Below are positions 21,531 through 28,506 of a DNA stretch of 64,000 nucleotides, piece by piece; position 1 is the first letter of the stretch; every line of letters starts with the position of its first letter. The stretch lies in contig CAWJJY010000007.1 in NCBI GenBank assembly GCA_963843385.1, positions 1,550,001 through 1,614,000 on the forward strand, written 5' to 3'. A program made the translations under genes and the position numbers. This DNA is from CAVOHU01 sp963843385. Its GTDB lineage: Bacteria; Acidobacteriota; Vicinamibacteria; Vicinamibacterales; JAKQTR01. The notes under the pieces are model-generated. The model did no database searches. It saw only the letters and a program-made list of their open reading frames with translations, and was not told where the DNA came from.

Positions 21531-22529
21531 ATGGACCTGTCGACCACCTATCTCGGACTGAAACTGCCGCACCCGATCATGCCCGGCGCCTCGCCCATGG
21601 TGGATCATCTCGACGTCGTGAAGCGGCTCGAGGACGCGGGCGCTGCCGCCATCGTCATGCACTCGCTGTTCGAGGAACAGATCACCCGCGAACAACTTGG
21701 CATGGTCTACCACATGGAGCTGCGCGACAGCACCAGCGCCGAGGCCCTGTCGTACTTCCCGCAGGCCGACGAGTTCAAGCTCGGGCCGCACGAGTACCTG
21801 GAGCAGCTTCGACTCGTGAAGCAGGCCGTGAAGCTCCCGGTCATTGCCTCGTTGAACGGCACCACGGCGGAGGGATGGCTGGAATACGCCAAGCTCATCC
21901 AGCAGGCCGGCGCCAGCGGGCTCGAGCTGAACATCTACCACGTCGCCGCCGACCCGCGCGAAACGGGCAGCTCGGTGGAGCGGCGCGTCCTCGACATCGT
22001 GCGGACCGTCAAGGAGTCGGTCACCATCCCGGTGGCCGTCAAGCTCGCGCCGTTCTACTCGTCGGTGGCCCACCTGGCCAGCCAGATCGATGCGATGGGT
22101 GCCGACGGCCTCGTGCTCTTCAACCGCTTCTACCAGGCCGACATCGACCTGCAGGAACTGGCGGTGACCTCCGCCCTCTACTTCTCGAACTCGGAGGACC
22201 TGCTGCTCAGGCTCCGGTGGCTGGCGGTGCTGTCGGGCCGGGTCAAGGCGTCGCTGGCCGTGTCGGGCGGCATTCATACCTCGGCCGACGCGTTGAAGGC
22301 GGTCATGGCGGGAGCGAGCGGCGTTCAGGTGGTCTCGAGCCTGCTGATGAACGGCCCCGAGCACATCAAGACGATCGTGAGTGGAATGTCTCGGTGGCTC
22401 GAGGAGCACGAGTACGAGTCCCTCAGCCAGGCCCGGGGCAGCCTGAGCCTCGAACACAGCCCGAACGCGGCCGCCTTCGAGCGCGCCAACTACATTCGAG
22501 TCCTGCAGACCTACCGGATGCCCAGCTGA
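21531..22529 (+). CDS. Dihydroorotate dehydrogenase-like flavoprotein
   Basis: 332-aa FMN TIM-barrel protein of the PyrD superfamily. It begins MDLSTTYLGLKLPHPIMPGA, with GGAGAG six bases before the ATG. Barrel strands such as LPVIASLNG, GLELNIY, IPVAVKLAPF and ALAVSGGIH/GVQVVSSLL are visible. It has NIYH where PyrD carries a conserved catalytic Asn motif with Pro-Asn, so pyrimidine synthesis is not assured. Proteins of this kind often sit beside nifJ and are annotated only by similarity; a redox role with PFOR is possible but unproven. Confidence 0.85.
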   Translation: MDLSTTYLGLKLPHPIMPGASPMVDHLDVVKRLEDAGAAAIVMHSLFEEQITREQLGMVYHMELRDSTSAEALSYFPQADEFKLGPHEYLEQLRLVKQAVKLPVIASLNGTTAEGWLEYAKLIQQAGASGLELNIYHVAADPRETGSSVERRVLDIVRTVKESVTIPVAVKLAPFYSSVAHLASQIDAMGADGLVLFNRFYQADIDLQELAVTSALYFSNSEDLLLRLRWLAVLSGRVKASLAVSGGIHTSADALKAVMAGASGVQVVSSLLMNGPEHIKTIVSGMSRWLEEHEYESLSQARGSLSLEHSPNAAAFERANYIRVLQTYRMPS

Positions 22530-22547
22530 CGGTGGGCTCGAGGACAG

Positions 22548-22580
22548 GTGACGGGCCGGCGCGGAGTTCGCGCCCGTCAC
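22548..22580. terminator. Stem-loop between convergent genes
   Basis: Inverted repeat GTGACGGGC / GCCCGTCAC (9 bp) around a 15-base GC-rich centre, 18 bp after the DHOD-like stop. It can serve as the plus-strand transcript end and, being symmetric, possibly the other strand too. Confidence 0.55.
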
Positions 22581-22602
22581 ACATCAGAATGACGGTCGTA
22601 TC

Positions 22603-22633
22603 GGGTCAGGGATTCTGTCCGAACCCCTGACCC
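22603..22633 (-). terminator. Stem-loop after anti-sigma gene
   Basis: Perfect inverted repeat GGGTCAGGG / CCCTGACCC (9 bp, 13-base loop) located 8 bp beyond the stop of the minus-strand anti-sigma gene. Good candidate transcription end for the sigma/anti-sigma operon, though no T-run is seen. Confidence 0.55.
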
Positions 22634-22641
22634 GTCGGCAA

Positions 22642-22905
22642 TCAGTTGCGCGGGTTCCCTCTCGCCATCAGATCTGCCACGCGCTGCTTCGCCCGGTCGC
22701 GCACCTCGGCGGGCAGGCGCGTTCGGCCCGCCTTGTGGCAGGCCTCTACCGTTCGTTGCAGGCTCTCGGCCATGTCTTCGCAGCAGGGACACTTCCGCAG
22801 GTGCGTCACAAGCGCTCGCCGTTCTGCGCCTTTCAGGTCTCCGTCGAGCAGCCGGGAGATCTGCGTGAGCATCGCGCGGCAGCGACCGCCAGCGTCCTCC
22901 TTCAT
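22642..22905 (-). CDS. Zinc-finger (zf-HC2) anti-sigma factor, soluble
   Basis: 87 aa. The start ATG at 22905 overlaps the sigma-factor stop (ATGA). A ZAS-type motif HLRKCPCC (His35-X3-Cys39-X2-Cys42) lies in ALVTHLRKCPCCEDMAESLQ, as in proteins that bind and inhibit ECF sigma factors, sometimes redox-sensitively. No membrane helix follows, so it is a short cytoplasmic type. The longer open frame upstream only shadows the sigma gene. Its target is almost certainly the adjacent sigma factor. Confidence 0.85.
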   Translation of the reverse strand: MKEDAGGRCRAMLTQISRLLDGDLKGAERRALVTHLRKCPCCEDMAESLQRTVEACHKAGRTRLPAEVRDRAKQRVADLMARGNPRN

Positions 22906-23528
22906 GGGGCCTCCAGGTGCTGGCGCAGCGCCAGACGGGCGCGATGCAGCCGTGTCTTGACGTTTGCCTCGCTGATGCCCACCACGCGGGCCACTTCCCT
23001 CGTCGAGAGACCTTCCACTTCCCGCAGGAACACCACGAGCCGCGATTCCGGCGTCAGGGCGGCCAACGCCCGCTGCAGCGAATGCCGCAGGCGGGTGTTC
23101 GCCATCACCTGATCCGGACGCTTGCCCGGATCGGGAACATCGAAGGCCATCGTCGTGCCGTCGTCGCCAGTGCCCATATCGTCCAGCGACAGCAGCCTGT
23201 CGGGCTCGTGCACGCGCTTGCGGCGGCTGATCAGGCACGCGTTCTTCACCGTGCGGTAGAGCCAGGTGCGAAACGCCTCCGGCTCCTTGATCTGGGTCGC
23301 AAACCGGTAGGTCTTCAGCAGCGCTTCCTGCATCGCATCGTCAGCATCATCGGCATGCCCGCAGACGAGCATGCTGAACCGGTATGCCGCCTCCTGCGCG
23401 CGCATCAGCAGCCGTTCCATGGCCTGCCGGCTGCCGCCCTGCGCCGCTCGCAGGAGCCCCGCGTAGTCGTCCTCGCGGGCATGAAGGACCTCTTGCCTGG
23501 AGTGATTCGAATCGGCCGGATTGGTCAC
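22902..23528 (-). CDS. RNA polymerase ECF sigma factor (sigma-70 family)
   Basis: 208 aa from a GTG at 23528. Region 2 is visible at residues 25-100 (HADDADDAMQEALLKTYRFATQI, FRTWLYRTVKNACLISRRKR), a linker rich in Asp/Gly at 105-135, and region 4 at 145-205 (ALAALTPESRLVVFLREVEGLSTREVARVVGISEANVKTRLHRAR, a helix-turn-helix). Coupled by a 4-base overlap to a zinc anti-sigma gene, so release of the sigma probably follows a cytoplasmic signal. Regulon not deducible; no matching promoter motif was found in the window. Confidence 0.93.
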   Translation of the reverse strand: MTNPADSNHSRQEVLHAREDDYAGLLRAAQGGSRQAMERLLMRAQEAAYRFSMLVCGHADDADDAMQEALLKTYRFATQIKEPEAFRTWLYRTVKNACLISRRKRVHEPDRLLSLDDMGTGDDGTTMAFDVPDPGKRPDQVMANTRLRHSLQRALAALTPESRLVVFLREVEGLSTREVARVVGISEANVKTRLHRARLALRQHLEAP

Positions 23529-23730
23529 AACGAAGATTGTACGTCAACAGCAACAGGGCCCGCGAACGCGCCCGGGAATCGTCAACCCCGGGGCGGGGAC
23601 CAGAGCCGCAGCCCTGTCACCTTCGCCTGGAGATTGAATCCTAGGAGAGGGTACACTGTTCTTCAGGCCTAGCGCCCGCCCAATCGCGGGCGCGGCGGGA
23701 CCGATCCCAGCTCACTACCACGGAGGCATC

Positions 23731-24159
23731 GTGAAGGAAACACGGTACGGAATGGGCGTGCAGGTCGCGCTGCCATTTGAGACGGCGGTGGAGCGAGCCA
23801 CCGAGGAACTCAAGAAAGAGGGCTTCGGGATTCTCACGACCATCGACGTTCAGCAGACCCTGAAGCAGAAGCTCGACAAGGACTTCCGGAAGTACGTGAT
23901 TCTCGGAGCCTGCAATCCGCCGCTGGCCTGGCGGGCGTTCGAGTCCGAGCTGGAGATCGGGCTCCTGCTTCCGTGCAACGTGATCGTCTACGAAACCCAG
24001 CCCGGCTTCAGCGCCGTGTCGGCCCTGGCTCCGGTGGTGGCACTGGGGATGGTCGGCGGCCCGCCGACGCTGAAGGATATCGCCCGGGAAGCCGACGACA
24101 GGCTCAGGCGCGCGTTGCGGGCGCTGCAGGCCTCGGCACCCGTTCCGGAGAAGGCGTAA
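23731..24159 (+). CDS. DUF302-domain protein
   Basis: 142 aa from a GTG at 23731 with GGAGG upstream (CACGGAGGCATC). It contains the DUF302 signature: an N-terminal strand-helix (VQVALPFETAVERATEELKKEGFGILTTIDVQQTLKQKL), then YVILGACNPPLAWRAFESELEIGLLLPCNVIVYE. The conserved GACNP Cys and a second Cys (LPCNV) could bind a ligand or metal. Family function is unknown. A tiny membrane ORF follows 6 bp downstream. Confidence 0.9.
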   Translation: MKETRYGMGVQVALPFETAVERATEELKKEGFGILTTIDVQQTLKQKLDKDFRKYVILGACNPPLAWRAFESELEIGLLLPCNVIVYETQPGFSAVSALAPVVALGMVGGPPTLKDIAREADDRLRRALRALQASAPVPEKA

Positions 24160-24165
24160 CCGGCC

Positions 24166-24252
24166 ATGGACTTCTTCGGCCTCATCGCCTTCTTCGTCGT
24201 CTGGTTCGTCCTGAATACCTGGGTCTTGCCGAAACTCGGCGTGCCGACGTGA
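24166..24252 (+). CDS. Putative 28-aa membrane microprotein
   Basis: ATG at 24166, 6 bp after the DUF302 stop. The 28 residues are one hydrophobic helix (FFGLIAFFVVWFVLNTWVL) followed by a PKLGVPT tail and a TGA stop. Composition, spacing and the single-pass shape all look like a real short protein that gene callers would omit. The PKLGVPT ending resembles a recurring tail I associate with small membrane proteins next to DUF302 genes; that recollection needs a database check. It probably acts with the DUF302 protein at the inner membrane. Confidence 0.6.
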   Translation: MDFFGLIAFFVVWFVLNTWVLPKLGVPT

Positions 24253-24343
24253 ACCTCCGCAGCATGCGACGTCGGGTCCCGACGTCAGAAGCCCGAAGGC
24301 AGTCCCTCTCGCGAAGAGCCGTCGAACTCCGCTGACTAGGCCG

Positions 24344-24910
24344 TCAGGAACCCTGCTGTCTCCAGGCGGCTACGATCTGGCTGTACCGCGGAATCATCTC
24401 CAGGTATCGCTGGCGGACCTCTGCCGGCAGGCTGTCCCTGGGCCCTCGCATCGCCGCCGTGATGTCGGCGCGCTCGGCGTCTGTCAGCAGTGACGCCGCG
24501 AGCTTGTAGAAATACTCATTTTCAATCCGGATGTGCTCGCGGATGAGTTCCGAATACCCGCGGGCGTGGCTTACCAACTCCCCGCGGCCTTCGGGATTGC
24601 CAGCCGCCAGGCGGCGGAAATCCGCGCGGATCTTGCCCGTGTAGGCGATGCCGGCTTCGTGCTGCGCGAGGAGGGCCGCCACAACCGACTTGTCCGGCCC
24701 CATTCCGTGCTGAGCCAGCACCGGGAACAACAGGTCCTCCTCCTTGCCATGATGACGGTGCGCGAAGACATCGAAGAAGTCGATGACGTCTCCGATCATC
24801 TCGGGCGCCACGTTTCCGCCCTTTTCCAGACGGGCCGTCAACGCGTCAAGAACGTCGAGCATGGCCTTGAAGCCGCGATGCTCGTCCACCAGAATGTCGA
24901 TAAAGCCCAT
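24344..24910 (-). CDS. Hemerythrin-domain protein
   Basis: 188 aa. Hemerythrin/HHE-type di-iron ligands are visible in order: DEHRGFKAML (His10), FAHRHHGKEEDLLFP (His and Glu in helix 2), LAQHEAG (helix 3) and REHIRIENEYFY (His and Glu in helix 4). Such proteins bind O2 or NO or store/sense iron. Neighbouring feoB-feoA and DUF302 genes fit an iron/redox setting. No signal peptide, so cytoplasmic. Confidence 0.88.
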   Translation of the reverse strand: MGFIDILVDEHRGFKAMLDVLDALTARLEKGGNVAPEMIGDVIDFFDVFAHRHHGKEEDLLFPVLAQHGMGPDKSVVAALLAQHEAGIAYTGKIRADFRRLAAGNPEGRGELVSHARGYSELIREHIRIENEYFYKLAASLLTDAERADITAAMRGPRDSLPAEVRQRYLEMIPRYSQIVAAWRQQGS

Positions 24911-25066
24911 GGCCCGCCACTCCTGTCAATGCGAGTGCCCTCCAACGGAAACCCGGCAAGGTTGGAGACCCACTACCTCGAAAGGCAATTGGCGTGCCGG
25001 TTTCCCGAGCCGGGCCCAACCCGGGGGGACAACGCAGAACAGGACCGGAAATGCTGACGGAAGGAC

Positions 25067-25306
25067 TCAGCCGAGGTCGACGAGGATGGAGGTGGCCACT
25101 GCCGGTTCGACGGCAAGTTCGGTCTGGTCGCACCGGAAGACGACGCCCGGGAAGGTCTGGAGGACCGTCACCACGGCGCCCGGGGTGACTCCCAGGGCAG
25201 TCAGCCGGTCGACCCGGGCGTGATCCCCGCCGAGGACGCGCACCACGCGGCCGGTCGCCCCGGCGGGCAGTGATGACAGTCGGCGCATGATGTCAGAACG
25301 TGACAT
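25067..25306 (-). CDS. feoA: FeoA-domain protein
   Basis: 79-aa SH3-like FeoA protein (RLSSLPAGATGRVVRVLGGDHARVDRLTALGVTPGAVVTVLQTFPGVVFRCDQTELAVE), an accessory of the ferrous iron permease FeoB. It overlaps the end of feoB by 14 bp if the first ATG (25306) is used; a second in-frame ATG at 25288 would leave a short gap. The order is feoB then feoA, reversed from the common feoAB. Confidence 0.9.
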   Translation of the reverse strand: MSRSDIMRRLSSLPAGATGRVVRVLGGDHARVDRLTALGVTPGAVVTVLQTFPGVVFRCDQTELAVEPAVATSILVDLG

Positions 25307-27080
25307 GAAGACCCGTCAACACGGTATTCAGCACCGCGCCGGTCACAAGGGCCGTCACCGTGACGAACCCGAGTATCGCGGTTCCGGCACGTGCGCCCTG
25401 TTCGCGGACGATCATGAGGAAATTGGCCACGCAGGGCACGAACAGCGTCATCACCGTCAGGGCCACGACGGCCTGCACCCCGGTCAGTTGCCCCGCATGC
25501 GCCATCTGGAAGAGGCCTGCCGCGCCGTAATCGCGGCGCAGGAATCCCATGACGAAGACTTCCGCGCTGCGCGGAGGCAGCCCGAGCAGGCCGGACACGA
25601 GCGGCCTGGCGGTCCTGGTGATGAAGGCGAGTCCACCAGTGCGATCGAGCACGAAGAGCAGGGCCGTGCCGATCAGGAACAACGGCAGCGCCTCTTTGAG
25701 GTACCAGCGGATGCGCAGGCCGGTCTTGGTGAGGATGTTCCGGATCTGCGGGACGCGGATTGGCGGAAGTTCCAGGATGAACTCGGATCGTTCCCCGGGC
25801 AGGACGCGGGCGGCGAGGAAGCCCACCAGGAACAACTGGCCAACCACCACGCCGAATAGCGTCAGCAACGCGTAAAACGAGATGCCCCCAAGGATGCCGA
25901 GGATGGTCGCCAGTTGTGCGGAACAGGGAATGCCGAGCGCGAGCAGCAGCACGGCGATCAGCCGTTCCTTCCTCGATCCCAGGATCCTCGTGGTCATCGT
26001 CGCCATGGTGTCGCAGCCGAGCCCGAGCACCATCGGAAGCACCGCTTTGCCGTTAAGTCCCATCGCCCTGAACATGCGATCGCTGAAGATCGCCAGGCGC
26101 GGCAGGTACCCGGAGTCCTCGAGCAGGCCAAAGACGATGAAGAAGGTTCCGACTACCGGCAGTACGATCGCGATCGAGTAGGTGAGGCCCATCGTGATGA
26201 GGCCGTAGGGTCCGACGAAGAAGTCGCGAATGAGCGGCAGCGGCGCGACGCGATCGAAGAGCGCAATCGCCATCGGATTGACGCCCTTTCTGAATCCAGC
26301 TTCGATCCAGCCCACCAGCGTCTGCGCGCCGAACACGCCCACCACCAGGTAGACGGCATACAGCACGGCCGCGAGAATCGGCAGGCCGGTCAGGGGCCGC
26401 CGGATCAGGTCGGCGATGCGTTCCTGAGCGCGAATCGAGGTCCGCGGTCTTTGCCGGCGGACCTCTGCGGTCAGCTGGTGAGCCCACAGTGCGTGATCGC
26501 GCGCGGGCTCCCCCGCCATGATCGGTACGGCCGCGGCGTCGAGCGCCCCCCGGACCTCGGCCAGCCCGCGGCCCTCGGTGGCGACCGTTTCGACCACGGG
26601 CACGCCAAGCCGCGCGCTCAGGCGCGCGGTATCGATATCGATGCCGTGTGCCCGCGCCTCGTCGATCATGTTGAGCACGAGCACCATCGGTTTCCGGAAC
26701 GAGGCGAGCTGGGAAGTGAGCATCAGGCTGCGCCGGAGGTTGCGCGCGTCGGCCACCTGCACGACGAGTTCCGCGTCGCCATCGAGCAGCACCCGCCTGG
26801 TGACCTCTTCGTCCTCGCTGAGGATGCCTTCGAGCGCATTGATGCCCGGCGTGTCGACCACGTCGCACATCTCCGCGCCGACCTTGGCGCGCCCGCGCGT
26901 CATCTGCACCGTGGTGCCGGGGAAATTCGAGACGGTCGCGTACTGCCCGGTCAGCCTGCCGAACAGGACGCTCTTGCCGACATTGGGATTGCCGACCAGC
27001 GCGAGGCGCAGCGGACGCGCCCGCAGTTTCAGCAGCGGTTCAGGTCGTGAGGCGAGAATGGCGGTCTGGGCGCAGGACAC
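25293..27080 (-). CDS. feoB: Ferrous iron transport protein B (GTPase permease)
   Basis: 595 aa. The N-terminal cytosolic G domain has G1 GNPNVGKS (residues 30-37), G2/G3 in NFPGTT and DTPG, and G4 as NMID. Two Gate-type halves follow, with helices across residues 230-590, including a conserved Cys in GLGCDTMATMTTRIL and GIPCSAQLATILG. At 595 aa it is shorter than E. coli FeoB (about 773) because of a shortened G-domain/helical linker, a common compact form. It moves Fe(II) inward across the inner membrane. Confidence 0.95.
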   Translation of the reverse strand: MSCAQTAILASRPEPLLKLRARPLRLALVGNPNVGKSVLFGRLTGQYATVSNFPGTTVQMTRGRAKVGAEMCDVVDTPGINALEGILSEDEEVTRRVLLDGDAELVVQVADARNLRRSLMLTSQLASFRKPMVLVLNMIDEARAHGIDIDTARLSARLGVPVVETVATEGRGLAEVRGALDAAAVPIMAGEPARDHALWAHQLTAEVRRQRPRTSIRAQERIADLIRRPLTGLPILAAVLYAVYLVVGVFGAQTLVGWIEAGFRKGVNPMAIALFDRVAPLPLIRDFFVGPYGLITMGLTYSIAIVLPVVGTFFIVFGLLEDSGYLPRLAIFSDRMFRAMGLNGKAVLPMVLGLGCDTMATMTTRILGSRKERLIAVLLLALGIPCSAQLATILGILGGISFYALLTLFGVVVGQLFLVGFLAARVLPGERSEFILELPPIRVPQIRNILTKTGLRIRWYLKEALPLFLIGTALLFVLDRTGGLAFITRTARPLVSGLLGLPPRSAEVFVMGFLRRDYGAAGLFQMAHAGQLTGVQAVVALTVMTLFVPCVANFLMIVREQGARAGTAILGFVTVTALVTGAVLNTVLTGLHVTF

Positions 27081-27171
27081 GGGGGCACCTTGGTCTCGGA
27101 GCCGCAGCCGGAATGGTCGTGGGAGGGCGGGTCGCGGATCCGTGTAGATGAAGCATTAGGAGTTCGCGGGC

Positions 27172-27197
27172 GTCTCAAGATTGAGACACAATCTCAA
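27172..27197. promoter_or_regulatory. Three-half-site inverted repeat upstream of feoB
   Basis: Half-sites TCTCAA, TTGAGA and TCTCAA follow each other: GTCTCAA-ga-TTGAGAC (7-bp arms, 2-base gap) and TTGAGA-cacaa-TCTCAA share the middle arm. It lies 92 bp upstream of feoB on its promoter side and also 208 bp upstream of the divergent lipoprotein gene. It does not match the Fur or FNR consensus. Operator function is inferred from symmetry and position only. Confidence 0.5.
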
Positions 27198-27404
27198 CAT
27201 GGGTGATGGTAACAGATTCCCGGCCCGATTACGAACCGGCGCTGCCCTGGCAGCGTGGATCCCCCAGCCCGCGGCGCACGCCCGGGCATCGGCCGATGAA
27301 TCGTAGTAACGTGGGAGGGACGCCGGCTGGTTCGTCGGCGAGGCGTCGTCGGGCCTCGGCCCCGGCCCCGGCCACCGTCAACCTTCAGTCGCAGGGAGTG
27401 ACCT

Positions 27405-28211
27405 TTGAATACCGCCAGATTCCCGATCGTGTGCCTGGCTCTGGGCCTGCTGGCTACCAGTGCCTGTGCCAAGAAGTCCCCCGCCAGCGCCGCCCCGGCC
27501 GATCCGATCGCGGCAGGCGCCCAGCCTGGTCAGATGGGTGCCCAAGGTGCGCCGTCCGCCGGGGCGCCCGCTGGCGTGCAGTCGGTCACGGGCACGGTCC
27601 TCGAGACAATGAACGCAGCGGGATACACCTACGTCCGGATCAACACCGGATCGGGCGATCTGTGGGCGGCATCCATGCAGTTTGCCGTCGCGGTGGGCGA
27701 CAAGATCACGGTGCCGCTCGAGACGCCCATGCAGAACTTCCGGAGCACGTCGCTCAATCGACAGTTCCCGATGATCTACTTCGCCTCGCAGATCTCACGC
27801 GCCGGCGACCCGGCTGCCCCTCCCCTGGCGGCGGCTCACGCTTCAATGGGCGGCGGCTCACCCGCGGCGACTCCCGACACCGCCGTCACTGAACCGATTC
27901 CTCCCGCCGAGGGCGGCACCACGATCGCGACTGTCTGGGCCAGGCGCGCGGCGCTCGCCGGGAAGCCTGTCACCATCCGCGGCAAGGTCGTGAAATACAA
28001 CGGCGGAATCCTCGGCACCAACTGGCTGCACATCCAGGATGGCTCGGGCTCCGCGAAGGATGGGACCAACGACCTCACCGTGACCACCGACGGTACGGTC
28101 AAGCTCGGGGAGATCGTCACAGCGACCGGCAAAGTCTCGATCGACAGAGACTTCGGAGCCGGTTACGCGTACAAGGTGATGATCGAACAGGCTGCCGTCG
28201 TCCGCAAGTAG
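27405..28211 (+). CDS. Secreted lipoprotein with two OB-like (NrfJ-like) domains
   Basis: 268 aa. Start is TTG at 27405, with GGGAG six bases upstream. Signal peptide with lipobox TSAC (Cys21). An Ala/Pro/Gly linker leads to a first beta-rich domain (SVTGTVLETMNAAGYTYVRINTGSGDLWAA) and a second after residue 150 (PVTIRGKVVKYNGGILGTNWLHIQDGSGSA). Both resemble the OB-fold-like NrfJ/YdeI-type modules found near multiheme cytochromes. It converges on the porin-cytochrome cluster. Ligand unknown. Confidence 0.7.
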   Translation: MNTARFPIVCLALGLLATSACAKKSPASAAPADPIAAGAQPGQMGAQGAPSAGAPAGVQSVTGTVLETMNAAGYTYVRINTGSGDLWAASMQFAVAVGDKITVPLETPMQNFRSTSLNRQFPMIYFASQISRAGDPAAPPLAAAHASMGGGSPAATPDTAVTEPIPPAEGGTTIATVWARRAALAGKPVTIRGKVVKYNGGILGTNWLHIQDGSGSAKDGTNDLTVTTDGTVKLGEIVTATGKVSIDRDFGAGYAYKVMIEQAAVVRK

Positions 28212-28244
28212 CAAGCCTCGGGTCAGACTTCACAAGACGAGAAC

Positions 28245-28274
28245 GGCCCGGCCATCAGCCGCGGCGGCCGGGCC
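28245..28274 (+). terminator. Stem-loop after lipoprotein gene
   Basis: GGCCCGGCC / GGCCGGGCC, 9-bp perfect arms with a 12-base loop, 33 bp after the lipoprotein stop. No T-run follows. Confidence 0.45.
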
Positions 28275-28466
28275 GCGCCAGATCCCCTCCCTGCCCGCCT
28301 CGACAGGCCACACGGATCGTCCAGCCGGTCTCAGGTCGGCGGATGCCCCATGCATCCGCGGCCGCGAGGCTCCCGTTCCTGAGGATTGGCAGAACAGCGT
28401 CGAGCGTTCGAGGGAGTGCGAAGACCGGCGGCAGGCGGTGCGGCGGAAAAGGTCGGCGGAAAAACT

Positions 28467-28495
28467 CCCGGGCCGGCCATCGTAGCCGGCCCGGG
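28467..28495 (-). terminator. Rho-independent terminator of the porin-cytochrome operon
   Basis: Perfect 11-bp arms CCCGGGCCGGC / GCCGGCCCGGG with a 7-base loop. On the minus strand the hairpin is followed by AGTTTTTCC, a T-tract. It is 11 bp after the stop of the downstream MtrB-like gene. The strongest intrinsic terminator in the window. Confidence 0.85.
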
Positions 28496-28506
28496 ACAGG
28501 AATGCG

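Noticed and set aside
27172..27197. FNR or Fur box
   Set aside because: Half-sites TTGAGA/TCTCAA with 5-base gap do not match TTGAT-N4-ATCAA or the Fur consensus; kept as an undefined operator.
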